A stretch of 64,000 nt of DNA from Phallus indusiatus (lineage: Eukaryota > Basidiomycota > Agaricomycetes > Phallales > Phallaceae): assembly GCA_027605045.1 (NCBI GenBank), contig JAQFWX010000069.1, forward strand, positions 1 to 64,000. Direction: 5' to 3'. Below, in pieces: positions 12,047 through 23,059 of the stretch. The notes below the pieces were generated by a model. That model was not told where the DNA came from. It searched no databases and saw nothing but the letters and a program-made list of their open reading frames with translations. The translations under genes were made by a program, and so were the position numbers. Each line of letters starts with the position of its first letter. Within the stretch, counting starts at the first letter, position 1.

Positions 12047-12753
12047 ATGGAGAGGAGCTCTATCCCGAAATCGCCTACTGGAACAAATGAAATGCAGTCA
12101 CATGCCAAAGAAAATATGATAGATATTAAAGTAGGTCAGATAATCGGTCTCTTTCTTAGCTGGAACACTGAGAACTTACATAGGAAGCCCTTCACAACCA
12201 CAACCTCGTCGACTTGAGAACAACAGATTCCCGCTATGACCTTTGTATTATGAACAGCCCCAAGGAAGGAATTTTTGGTTGCTGCCTTACAAAATGCCTC
12301 GCATCTGGTTCCTTTTTCTCAACACGGGAAGAAGTATGTCAACACATTGATGAGGATGTCAAGGAACGTCCTTTTATGTGTGTACCGTGGTGAGTTCATT
12401 GTAAATTATGTATAATTTAGGATGACTTACGCCCTCTCTAGTAAAACAAGGTTCAAAACTAGATCGGATTGTTCTAGGTATGCCGGTTCGAAAAATGACC
12501 CAACAAAGTATCCTTGTGATTACTGGTAAACGTTCTATGAAGTGTTTATCGATGAATTGCTGTCTGATGTTTATCCTCTTTTAGCGAAAAAGCGTTTGGT
12601 CGAAAAGAAGCTCGAAAACACCATTCTTGGAATAAACACAAAGCTCCACCCCTGGAAGAGGATGATTCCCCCAACGACAAGAACCAGAAACCCAACACTC
12701 ACCCCAAGAAATCAGATAAGATTTCGAAGTACAGCCCCTATCAAAGGCTGTAG
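12047..12753 (+). CDS. Small C2H2-type zinc-finger protein
   Basis: Hidden by introns: none of its exons is long. Joining 12047-12131, about 12185-12389, about 12442-12526 and 12585-12753 at GT...AG sites gives one frame of about 180 residues. The visible signature is a tandem of Cys pairs: a degenerate first unit (RPFMCVPCKTRFKTRSDCSR, whose expected His is Tyr) followed by a good C2H2 finger (YPCDYCEKAFGRKEARKHH, ending WNKHK). An upstream block contains CCLTKCLASGSFFS. The tail is Lys/Pro/Asp-rich and hydrophilic, as in nuclear proteins. Likely a DNA-binding transcription factor. The start at 12047 is the first ATG in the proper frame after an intron-like acceptor, so an extra 5' exon is possible. 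Confidence 0.62.
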
Positions 12754-13139
12754 TCCAATCACACTTGTTCAAAAATTTTGTTTTGTTATGAGAAATGCAC
12801 GAAGAATAACGCTATAAGTAGACTTTTTTTTGTAAATACATAGCGACAGTACTTCTGGAATTTACTGTACCACGGTCTAGGGATCGGCACCGTACCAGTA
12901 CCGTATCGGCCGTTGGGATGCCCTACCCGTTTCCGTATAGGCTGTCGAGACCACCCGTAATGAACCGTATCAATACGTCTGTATACGGCCGTAATACAGA
13001 TACGGGTCTTGGGATGAGATTTGAGAACAACACGCGGCATGTGCGGGATCAAAGCTGTCTCATTCCTTTGCAGCAAGGGTTCACCAGACTCGTAGATGTA
13101 CCACTTGTGGAAAAGTACTACTCAGTTCGTCTAGAGTAA
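12754..13139. other. Intergenic with ccgtat-rich stretch
   Basis: No gene supported. From about 12885 to 13005 the sequence repeats short units around accgtat/gtatcgg and holds small palindromes such as gtatacggccgtaatac. Long frames on the minus strand here are by-products of this composition. Confidence 0.4.
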
Positions 13140-13420
13140 TGGTAGCCTTTTGACGTTCATCTGGCAATCAATCTAAGGCTGATGCCTACTAGCTCCGCCT
13201 CAAACACCGTGTGATCTGTTCCCTAGCTTGTAGCTCCAGCTATATATTTCGATGCCATTTATGTATGAGACTGCGGCTGCTTCTACTCCGTGGCGGATCC
13301 GTTCGTCTAGACTTTCAGCGCGTTGGGTTCTACAACATCTTCTGCTTTGCCATCGTCGATGTCTTTGTTGCTATTGAAGTCATGTTGCCACGTTGGGTGC
13401 AGTTGCGCAGGGTCTCGAGC
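13140..13420 (-). pseudogene. Retrotransposon RNase H fragment, decayed
   Basis: Reading the minus strand with two frame changes and internal stops gives the blocks typical of the RNase H domain carried by many fungal non-LTR retrotransposons: a TNGSAT block preceded by a stop where YTDGSA is expected, GVEAAAVSYINGIEIYSW, YKLGNRSH, and TVFEAELVGISLRLI. Order and spacing match the family. No reverse transcriptase is recognisable next to it, so this is an isolated 3' relic of an element. Confidence 0.55.
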
Positions 13421-13869
13421 TGTTCAAAGTGTTCGTCTGCTCAACCGAAGGTACATTCAATCCTTCGGTGGAACCACTAGCCCCCTCCGCCATGCCTTTT
13501 TGATGAAATTGACTACCCTGAGTGCATCCACGGTTGAGCAATTGTTGCGGCCTCCGTACTGTTTGTGCGCGACTGTCAAACAAACGGTGTTAGACTACAT
13601 TATATGTACAAAGCAATGACACTAATTCATGAGTGGTAGCAATTCATGTCGAGAGGAAGAACTTTGAAAAAGATTCAGGATATTTTTGCGTAACAAGTCT
13701 TCCTTTGGAATCGTGAAAGTAAACATCCTGGATTATTAGTTATGAGTTTGACTGTATTACGTTCCGATATTGGATCCGCAAGACTTGGCCGATATAAGAT
13801 GGAGTTGTCGATGGAAATTTTCATTTCATTTGGAGCTAGAGTAGAGCCATGGAAGTCCACAAATTAAGA

Positions 13870-14225
13870 TGGGGATAAACCCTGCAGTACCCACAGAATG
13901 TTTGCGCTTATACCGAGCTACAGTGAATTTCAACCAAAAAGTTGTCTTGTGAAATTGGTCGTATGAATAGCAAGATTGCTCATTATAGTCCGAGGCAAGC
14001 TTTGTAATTGAGGAAAGCACCCTGAGGACAAGCTGAGCTTCGTTAAAAGAGCGTCTGAAAGCATAGATCGTGTCTAGTGACTCACGCAACGCGTGTTACG
14101 ATCTCCCCTGGCGGTAAAGTCGTCGTCGAATCCGGGATATGAACGACAATTTTATTCGTGTACCTGAAAGTTGGTGGGATTGTCGGGATACAAGCATTGT
14201 CAGGGTCTTTGCATACTAGACTGTG
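13870..14225 (-). pseudogene. Decayed, truncated copy of the RNB exoribonuclease
   Basis: The minus strand resembles part of the exoribonuclease gene at about 1900-2240. Matching blocks include IPD..TT-LPPG (sequence 14100-14150 against 2157-2205), the stretch for NTRYASH..T-PMLPEAL (about 14040-14100), and GAFLNYKACLGL against GAFLDYKVRPGL (about 13985-14030). Stops and frameshifts interrupt it, and a segment between the two last blocks is deleted relative to the intact gene. The homology fades below about 13950. It is a non-functional partial duplicate in the same orientation as the parent, roughly 12 kb away. Confidence 0.65.
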
Positions 14226-14639
14226 AAGGTAACGCTTAAAAGACTCAGAAAAACGATATAACGATATAACGACGCGCGACTCGGAGAAGATGATATGACT
14301 GTGAAATCTTAAGATAAAAATCCAAGCCTGGGAAACATGTATTTAATACAACAATAAACGAGGGCTTAAATACATGTCACTGAGAACGAATAAGAAAGAG
14401 ATTGTTGGAATCCCAGGACGATGAAGTACCGGACACAAAGGTGTGTTCTATAAACGCCGTGACTAGTACTATTATATATACAGGAGTAACTCATATTCCA
14501 ACAGAGATGGAATGAAAAGAAAGAGAGAAAGAAATGCGTCTACGAGCGTTACATAACCTCACAATCTCTAATGGTAACAGTAGCTGGAACCGATAAGGAG
14601 CGATTAGTTCTTCTGATCTTCAGTGGTAATAGTTTTTAG
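14226..14639. other. Intergenic
   Basis: About 400 bp without a supported gene. A short direct duplication of acgatata occurs near 14255-14270. Confidence 0.4.
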
Positions 14640-15560
14640 AATACGTGACGAGGGATAATGTAATGCGTAGTTCGGCTGGAGAATATTAGGTTCAAGCTCT
14701 CCCCAGACATTGATTTGATCGAGCCACTTTGACCAGGCCAGAATGAATGTTTGTCTGACTAGGATTGCCCGGGTTATTGCCTGCCAGGTTAGTGTCGTCC
14801 GGGTTATCATCTAGCCTGAGATTGTCCAAGTTATTAGCATCAGTGTCTAGTTTATCGTCAGAGTCCTCAAAAACCCAAGTCATGACTGGCCAAGCTTTTT
14901 CAAAGGCCGGCTTCAACATCTCTTTCCAAACCATTTTGATGATAGATTTGAATATAAATTTGACGGATCGGGAGCACTCATCCCTGACCGGCCCCAGTCA
15001 TATTCTCCATAGCTCAATTCCACGTATGAGTTTGGTGATAGATTTTAGAACGCATGGGCAAAGCTTCAGGAGGAACGAGGTGACAATGAACCATGTGATC
15101 CTGGCCTGAGCAGTAACCTCCAAACTCTCCTGGCGAATCGAGGAGCTGATTTCTTAACTCCCTCGGCAACGGATTTAAGCACGCACTCTTGGAAGAGTTA
15201 GGATGTCGATTGCGGCAAGAATCAGTTCTACGACCCGCGCGGGCTCGAAGTCCCGGAGTAGGATGCTAAAACGGTCACTGGGGCCGACGTCGATGCTTGA
15301 GCCTCCATCATCACAGGTACATGATTTTGCGATTTCCATCTGTAAACGTTAGATAAAATACGCCAAGACTCGAATGGATCAAAAGACTTACTACGGTGAC
15401 GGCAGAAAACATTTTAAAGAGACTCCGGGACTGGGTCACTGACTTCCCCTTTTGCGCATCCCAGCAAGAACATACTAAGCCAACATTTGAGGATGAATTT
15501 GAATCTTTGATAAGTTCAATGATAAATTGGGGGAGTGCTAAAGTCTACACATGTAGATTA
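14640..15560 (-). pseudogene. Decayed copy A of a small helical protein family
   Basis: Minus-strand copy of a family with no name that I can give. A 5' exon ends LFKMFSAVTV at a gtaagt donor near 15390; the next exon begins near 15332 with MEIAKSCTCDDGGSSIDVGP, then a DFEPARVVELILAAI hydrophobic helix, RFARRVWRLLLR, FIVTSFLLKL, MVWKEMLKPAFEKAW and WVFEDSDDK. Compared with the sister copy at 15930-16690 it carries a one-base insertion after ILAAIDIL, a small deletion after WRLLLR and later stops, so it is not translatable as a whole. The intact family member was probably a membrane-associated protein with an acidic Asn/Asp-rich tail. Confidence 0.55.
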
Positions 15561-15929
15561 GTGCCTATTAGTGGCATGCCGCACGCCCTAGTAAGTTTAG
15601 TTTTTAGACGTAACTTGAAGAGTTTGAGAGGAAGGGGAAATTAAGAACTTGTTTTTTGGTGTTTAAATACAACAGCGAAGCCTCGGAGATTAGCAGCTTT
15701 TGAAGCAAACGGGTGTAAGTTCTAAACTCAGATTGTGCTCAGATTTAGCACCAGATCGAATGACGAATTTAAATGCTGCTCAGGCAGCGAACTTCGAGAG
15801 CGGTTTGTCTCCACCCATCATTTGCGGCAGATTTGCCCCATCATGTGTCTTGTGTCTGCGCTAAATTCTACTCTATATATCATCTATATTCCATATATTT
15901 CGGCAACCATTGGGCAAGTTGTCTTAGTC
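15561..15929. other. Spacer between the two decayed copies
   Basis: About 370 bp, no gene supported. Contains a TATA-like run (ctatatatcatctatat) near 15875. Confidence 0.35.
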
Positions 15930-16690
15930 ACCTTCGGCAAGGCGTTTCGGTCACCTTCAGATGGGTCATTCTAGCGGTTTCCTTCAGATGGGCCTTCAAA
16001 TGAATAGATTTAGGTTTGTCCAAGTTCTCCCCAGATGTTGGTTTGATTGAGTAGCCACTCCGATCAGGCCGGAATGAATGTGTTTCTCTGAGGGGTATTG
16101 TTCGGGTTATCGTCTGGATTGTCCGAATTATTGTTTGGGTTAGTATCGGTGTCTGGGTGATCATCTGGATTGTATTTGAGTCCTCAAAAACTGAAGTCAT
16201 AACTAGCCAGGCCTTTCCCAGGACCGGGACTTCAAGCCCGCGCGGGTCGTAGAACTGGTTCTCGCCGCAATCGTCATCCTACTCTTCCAAGAGTGCGTGC
16301 TTAAATCCGTTGCCGAGGGAATCAAGAAATCGGCTCCTCGACTCGCCAGGAGAGTTTGGAGGTTACTGCTCAGACCAATTTTGAGGATCACATGGTTCAT
16401 TGTCACCTCGTTGCTCCTGAAGCTGTACCCAATACTACCCATGCGTTTTAAAATTCATCCCCGAACTAGTACGCGGAACGGAGCTGTGGAGAATATGGTT
16501 GGGGCCCGTCTAGAATAAGTGCACCCGATTCATTCAATCCATACTCAAATCCATCCTTAAAACGGTTTGGAAAGAGATGTTAAAGCCGAAGTTGGATGCT
16601 AAAACGGCCACCGGGCCGAAGTCAATGTTCGAGCCTCCATCATCACAGGTACATTTTGCGGTTTTCATCTGTAAATGTTTTTAAATACAA
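15930..16690 (-). pseudogene. Decayed copy B of the same family, with an internal inversion
   Basis: Second copy. The outer parts read on the minus strand (16670-16600, TCDDGGSNIDFGP; and 16220-15950, a VFED-type block followed by an Asn/Asp-rich tail), but the middle, about 16222-16594, reads on the plus strand. There it is open: DFKPARVVELVLAAIVILLF, CVLKSVAEGIKKSAPR, RRVWRLLLRPILR, WFIVTSLLLKL, and TVWKEMLKP just before the breakpoint. In copy A these blocks are collinear with the flanks, so copy B suffered an inversion of about 370 bp. Confidence 0.6.
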
Positions 16691-17830
16691 GTTTTCCTTT
16701 CATTTCTATTATCTCTTATACGGTGATACGTGCACGAAGGAGCCAATGAAAGGAAACCAAGAGTGGTTTGTATAGGAGAAAGCTAAGATAGTGTAGAATA
16801 AGAAAGGTAAAGTAAAAATTGTTTTGATGCTTATTGTGGACTGAGAGAGAACTTGAAGCTGCGATACAATCCAAGAAATTCACTGATATTCTTCATTTCG
16901 GAATGACGGTCTATGTTAAAATTGTAGTTCAGTGTCCGCATGAAAACACGGACACCGGTTATCTAAATGTGAAGAAAAGAGGGGGAAGCATGTAAAAAAA
17001 TGAATTCATGGTCTGAGGATAGGAAGTTTACTTAAGAGAAAACAAGAAGTTTTACTAGATAAGTTCGCAATTAGAATGTAGGAAAAGGTGAGAAAATGTA
17101 AAGGATCAAGCCAAAACCAAGTTTGAGCAACCTTTTATAATTTCCATGTGGAACATTGTCTTGTGCATATACGCAGGTCTGCAGCTAGCCTGACTGTGCT
17201 ATACCAGCTTGGATTAATACTACGCCCGGGGCGTCAATTATGCTTGTTTCCTTCGTAAGTCGTTTTCGTGCGCAACAACGGAACTGCCAGTGAACCAAAG
17301 CTGAACGAGCCAACTTGTATGTGTGTAATACTAACAGTGACTTGTAGAATATCGGATACATAGTATTACACACATTCAAGTAATTTCTCGTTTTTTGATG
17401 ATGCTGTTTTTAGCTTGCCATAATCATTTTGATGCATCGACTCAGATATTTCCACATACATGCTATTGGCTCGGACGCGTTGTTTTGCATTGTGGGAGGC
17501 TGTGGGTCCATAGTGACGCGGTCTGCAACAGTGAACACTTGTTACTAGTCCAATTCCTTTGTAATTCCCTCCGCACACCATCATGATACTCCGGCTCAAA
17601 GAGACGTCTAACATACTAACTAGCTGCTCTTATGCATTTAATTGGAACCTGATACAGTACTGACTTGCCTGCCATTTGACGAGCACATAGGGTATGCCCA
17701 GCTGTCAGGCGGCCTCCTTTCCAGATTATTAATGTAGCCCCTATCAATGAATGGTTGTAAGAGTGGGGACCTTCCATCAAAGTGTTTCACTGAATCGAGG
17801 TTTTTCACAAGACCTTGAGTCATTTGCACG
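16691..17830. other. Intergenic, about 1.1 kb
   Basis: AT-rich with short frames on both strands that show no domain, no splice-joinable partner and no match to other parts of the window. The minus-strand frame over 17638-17922 overlaps exon 1 of the next gene and is a shadow. Confidence 0.4.
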
Positions 17831-19100
17831 ATGTTGAAGGTGAAGTCTTCCCGGGCCGTGTCTAATGAATGCGCCTCCAATTGCCCCTTCCATGATTTTG
17901 CGGAAAAACTCAACAACGCCAAAAATCTTCGAGAATTTTCCTACCAAATTGCGGCTCTAGTAAGTATATAATGACGGCTAGCAGATTTGACTTCATATTA
18001 AGCGAACCTTTTGCATAATAAGCTGCGGCTTGTTTGGTATGCTTCTTATAAACAAAGGATGACGCTGTGCATGGTAGAAGTTGTTCGTGAAGCTATTCAA
18101 ATCTGTAAGCGAACAAAAGTACCCATTGGACCTTTGGTCCAGTTCTACGACTTTCGATTCCGATGTTGGCGAATTCGGGATTCGGGGAAGCTCGAAACAG
18201 TTCCAACCTGGATTATCCTCCAATCGCCACGATCAGACGAACAATCAAAAACCAGCACACGACATCTCCTACTCCAAACATATCTGGACGAGCTTCCGCT
18301 GACTCCGGCTATTCGAGACGAATTGTATCTAGCGTGCGCCGAGAAGGGGTTCAACAACTATTTCAACCGAGTTCGACTGGCAAGTCTCTCAAAACGACTT
18401 CAAGCTCGACATCCTAAAATCCATGAGACACATACCGAGATTGAACGCTGGCTAGCGCTGTCGATTAATCTCGCAGAATCTCTGACGGTTGTTCACACTA
18501 CGCGCGGTTTCAAGCTGAATTGTCTTGTCCCCAACATGTTACAAAGGCTGCAATCCGGTCTCGCTATTGGTATGGAATTTGTGGCTAAAGGTATGAAATC
18601 AGGTCTTAGGAACCATTTTACAAGTTTCGCTAATTAATTCCAGGTAATATCTGGGGATTGTACATCCGAGCTCAACGCGGCCGACTCGTCGATCCCCGGC
18701 GTGTGGGCTTGGACGTTGCTCTATGTATGTTCAAGCCTTCTAAGGTCAACCTGGAAGGAAATATCGTCGCTTCATTTCGTATTTCTCGCCACGAGAAAAA
18801 GAGAAAATTTTTTGATAAAGGGTCAACTGACTTTGTTTTGTATTCGGATCATATAGAGACCTCAGTCTTTCCCGCCGAAGGGGACATGCCCGCTACCCAA
18901 TCCCTCTGGTTACTCTCCGGTTCGACGATAAACAGGTTCGTCACTTAGATACATACATACATAAGGTAACACCGAAATAATTATTTTGTCTCAGTTATCG
19001 ATGCATTAACAAGGACGGGAGTTATTACTTGACGCTCGACCTTGTGATTAATCCGACCTCCACTAGCAAACCGCCCGCCTCAGACCTGAAGAAAGTATAA
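17831..19100 (+). CDS. Unrecognised protein, paralogue B
   Basis: Inverted paralogue of the gene at 10133-11334. Exon 1 begins at 17831 (MLKVKSSRAVSNECASNCPF) and ends at a gtaagt donor at about 17958; exon 2 starts near 18021 (LRLVWYASYKQRMTLC), runs to AIGMEFVAKG (about 18590), resumes at NIWGLYIRAQRG after an intron ending near 18643, and a last exon after an intron ending near 18995 gives CINKDGSYYLTLDLVIN, with the stop codon at 19098. Shared blocks with A include KVPIGPLVQFYDF, TSTRHLLLQTYLDE and ACAEKGFNNYF. It lacks lesions, and synonymous-looking differences dominate between the copies, so both may be expressed. An insertion (EIERWLALSINLAE) replaces a shorter stretch in A. Function unknown. 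Confidence 0.72.
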
Positions 19101-20042
19101 GATCGTGGTAGATGGAGCCCGAATGAATTTTAACAAATTTAAGGGCAATGTGGAAGTTTTTGAATTTTGCCTCATCAGGTTTATTTTTTTTGTTATTTGA
19201 TTTCTTGACTAAATAATCCTTACATACGACTGCGGTTTTAATATAATGGTAATGTGTTGACAAGAGCATCCAAAAAGACCGCCTAGTATAATAGCATGAC
19301 AGTAAGTACGCTCTTTGTGTGTTAGCGACATCACCGATGTCGGCAAATGAAAAAGAACCGATTTATAAAGGCCCAATAAATGGTCATAGACTCGTTCGTC
19401 GACCTCTTTTAATCAAATGGTTGTCTGGTCCGATACGACTGCCCGGTGCTCCTGAGATCCGATTTGACGCATATATCTAAATTACGCATAGCCCGAGTGC
19501 TTCCACTCTATTAACACCAGTGAAGTCAACAACATTAGTTATAGGTTAGTACTAATGTACAAAAACTCTCAATGAATACAATCGGGTGGGGTAATAATGT
19601 TCGAAAGAGAAAGAAAGAAAAAAACAGCAAGTGGATACAAGTCTAACAACAAGCTTCAGTACAACTGAAGATAGTCTTTTTGAGATCGGAGACAACAACA
19701 AGAACAAAAACAACAGGTGAGAAAAAGAGCGCGGAGGAGGAACCGATGAAAAAATGGAAGGAATCATAGACCGTGTAACAACTGTCTACCAAGAAAAAAT
19801 AATAGCAACAATAACGATGACAAAAAATAAGTTTTCGAAGCTTTTTTCTTCGTGTCGGTATGATAGATAATTCGGTTTTACAGCCGGGAGCTTGAGGATG
19901 TATCATAAGCTGAAGGAATGTTGCGATCAGCATGGGTGGCATAAGTATTAAGACAGAAAGTATCGGAAACGGAATAAAGCAGATGCTTTGTTATGCACTA
20001 GTTGCAAATGACAAAAGACGGAGATGGTCGACCAGAGGGTTG
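19101..20042. other. Intergenic, convergent 3' flanks, 940 bp
   Basis: Lies between the stop of paralogue B and the stop of the SANT-domain gene. AT-rich with purine-rich runs (19600-19820, aaagaaagaaaaaaacagc and similar). No gene supported. Confidence 0.45.
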
Positions 20043-22917
20043 TTACGGAGGAAGCTGTGGCTCGGCGCCGGTCGATTTAGGGGTGGCAGCAGACGTCGCA
20101 GAAGCCGGTCTATCAGTAGCCGTCTGATCGCTTCTTGCATTTTTCGAAGAGGGAATAGTATTCGTATTCGGAACGACAAATGTTGAACTACTCGGTCCTG
20201 CATTCGCACTCGCACTCCCGCTGGCACTGACGTTAGCACTAGCAGCACCAACACCGGCACCGCTTTTCTTCGTCGGTTTCTTCGGTCCAGGGTTCTCTTC
20301 AGTCCGAGGAACGTAAGCGTAGAACGTCTGACCGACGGGCGCATGCGCATTCCGACGTGCATGAGGAGGCGTGTAATGAGGATGTGTTTGTACAAACATC
20401 GGCGGCGGAGGTCCGCCCTGTCCGCCTGCAACGGGTGCTACACTCTGAATAGCCGGTGCGCCTGGGATGGGGTAGCTTTGGATAGGGTATCCTTGAGGAT
20501 AGTACATCCCTGCGTATGGGTAATAAGGGTGGTTTGCGCTCTGTCCTGTAACGGGTGCAGCCATAGCTGCAGAAGGTGGATGATATCCCCATGTAGGTGG
20601 CGGTGGGATCCCACCGTAAGCAGAGACATTGGGTATTCCTACAGTTGCCTGTGGAGCTATTGTCGGCGTAACCGCAGTAACAGTCGGTGGTGGAACAGTC
20701 GGCGTAGTATTTGCAGACTGTGCTTTACTTGTAGCAATACTAGCCGGTTTATCGCTGCTGCTGCTACTTCGCACGCTGGGTAACAGAGCAGTCGATTTCG
20801 AACCGGACGCCGTTCCACCCGGAGCACGTGGTCCAACTGCAGGAGCGGGAGTATATTGGGACGAAGTTCCAACTCCGGACTTATTCTTCAGGCTATTATA
20901 AAACGCCGTTGCAGAAGAAGCTCCTTGCGGAATATTAGCTGTTGGAGCTAACGCGAGAATTGGGGCAGAAGGTGCAGCGGATCCATGAGAAGTATTGGTA
21001 TTGGAAGTGGCAGTGGCAGTGGCAGTGGTAGTAGGAGGTGGCGGCAACGCAACGTTCGTAAGGAGCTGAGTGAATGGCTGAGCCGGCAGCTTTTTCTTCT
21101 TTTTCTTCTTCTTTACACCTGGAAGAGAAGAAGAAGGTTTTAAACCCAGAAACGTTGCTTTAATTAGAATTTGATGTCTGAATGAGTAACGTGTTTTTTA
21201 ACGTGGGGTTGCTGAATCATAGCAAAAAACCCAAACCGACCTTGATCGTTCATCTCCAAATTCGGCGACAACCTGATCCCAATCAACTTCATCAAAGTCT
21301 TTTACACTCTTTTTAGCCGAAGATACTCCTGCGGTACCAGTATCAACATCCCCCGAGGTATGATCAACCGCTGCATCCGAGGTGGGTGCGTTATTTGTGC
21401 CTTCAGTCTGAGCAGTAATAGGCGATTTCTCTTCTTCTTCCTCTTCAGCCTCTTCCGCATCTTCCACTTCCTCAGCTTCTTCGGGCACAGCAATAGAAAT
21501 GTTGCCGTCTCTTTTTCTGATGCGGTACTTCTCCGCCAATTCTTTCAGTTTGAAAATCTCCTGCTCTTTCCACGTGCCTTGGACTTGACCGCTTTGTGCG
21601 ATGCTTGTGAAATTGGAAGCACCGCTTGTATTTTTAGAGCCCCCATCTTGGGGTTTGGGTGCCGCTGGAGTTCGAGTTGTGGGAGGAGCTGAAGTGGATG
21701 GATATGGCGGCGTGGCGGCTGTGGATGGCAGTGAAGGCGATTGGGTGGACACGGGTATCGACGGTGGTGGCCCCGATAGTGACCGAGCATTGAGGTGTAA
21801 AAGAGAGTTGAGAGTTGGCAATGGAAGTGAAGATGGGAGGGGAGGAGGGACGGCTAACGACTGAGGATTTGTGATCTATGTATAACGGACATTGGTTTAT
21901 CAACGGATACGTTATTGCATTGCATTAACACAACTAACCAGCATGTCGCACGCTCGGCGTGCATCATTGAGCACGCTAATAGGATCCGTTCCCGTTCCGT
22001 TATTGATTAACTGAAATGCTTGCGAAAGAACAGTTGGAGGAGTTGAGCGCTAAGAAAGGGTTGTGGGTGTCATTCAACAGCCTTTTAAAAGAATTGAAAA
22101 GCCGTACTATCAATTCAGTAGCAGCTTCGTAGAATTCACTACATAGATGGAGAAGCCGCCATTGGAATTCGTTGAACGTGGAGTAATTATTATTTGACAC
22201 ACTAGTTGAAGGAGTTTGCCTTGACGGTTGAATTGGTGAATGACTGACCGTAGCCGCTGGACTTTGGTGATTATGAGACGATGTTGATGTGGAAGCAGTA
22301 GGATGATAATATGCCTGTGGATAATGTGTTGCGAGAGAATAGTCCTGGCGACCTTGGTATTGATGCTGAGAAGGCTGTTCTGTACGCCTTTTCTTTGTAT
22401 TGGGATGGACAGATGCCGACTTTCTTTTATCGCCTGCTTTGTCGAGACTGTTTGCAAAAAAGTGAAAGAAAGGGATTTTAATAATTCGAAGTGCGGAATG
22501 AAAGAAATGAAATTAGAGTACGTACTCTTCTACAGCGGGAGATGCGCTTCGTGATGACGACACTGAGGCAGGCGATTCTCCGTGGCTAGCTGGATTCGGC
22601 ACTAGGACATTTCGTTGCTGTGGCTGGTGCTGTTGGTCTTGTTGTTGCTGTAACAATAGTTGTTTTACCTGAGAATGGGGCTGTTTCTGATGTTCCGGTG
22701 GTGCAAGCTGTAGCCGAGGCAGGTCATGCCATTTTGTCGTTGGTAATGATGATTTACTAGCAACAGGATGGTTTGATGACGACGACGGGCGCGGATATAT
22801 AGGACGCGATGTTGAAGAAGACGGCGCCGACAGCGAGGGCGATGTTGAGGATGTAATTGCGGCTGCAGATGTGTTCTGAGTTGAATTCGCGCTAGAGCTA
22901 GTGTTATTTGGTGTCAT
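20043..22917 (-). CDS. MYB/SANT-like domain protein with low-complexity flanks
   Basis: Exon 1 is 22917-22526 (MTPNNTSSSANSTQN; Ser/Pro/Gln-rich), spliced at gtacgt to an exon beginning DLDKAGDKRKSASVHPNTKK and containing FNEFQWRLLHLCSEFYEAA. Later exons give RSTPPTVLSQAFQLI, NDARRACDML, a Pro/Ser/Thr-rich linker, and a split SANT/MYB-like helix set: TWKEQEIFKLKELAEKYR, an acidic insert (EEAEEVEDAEEAEEEEEE), WDQVVAEFGDERSR, then after an intron HQILIKATFLGLK. A Lys run (VKKKKKKKKLPAQPF) and a Thr/Ala/Pro/Gly-rich C-terminus follow, ending TGAEPQLPP at 20043. Probably a nuclear transcription or chromatin regulator; the acidic insert inside the SANT region is unusual. Total about 800 residues. 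Internal junctions in the 5' half are less certain than those around the SANT helices. Confidence 0.72.
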
Positions 22918-23059
22918 TCAGATCATACAAAAGGGTGTTTGACCACGCCTGATCTGGAAACTCGCGCTATCTTTAGACTTCGGCTGCTCCGTGTCACATT
23001 CTCACTCCCGTCACGCGTCACACTCTCAACATGTTTGCATCCTATGAACTGGTATTTCT

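Noticed and set aside
12786..13076. 96-codon minus-strand frame rich in Arg/Pro
   Set aside because: Explained by ccgtat-type local repeats; no domain and no splice support.
17638..17922. 94-codon minus-strand frame
   Set aside because: Overlaps exon 1 of paralogue B, which is supported by its similarity to paralogue A on the other strand.
20343..21864. Several plus-strand frames opposite the SANT-domain gene
   Set aside because: Shadow frames of the low-complexity coding sequence; the minus-strand exons join in phase and carry the SANT helices.
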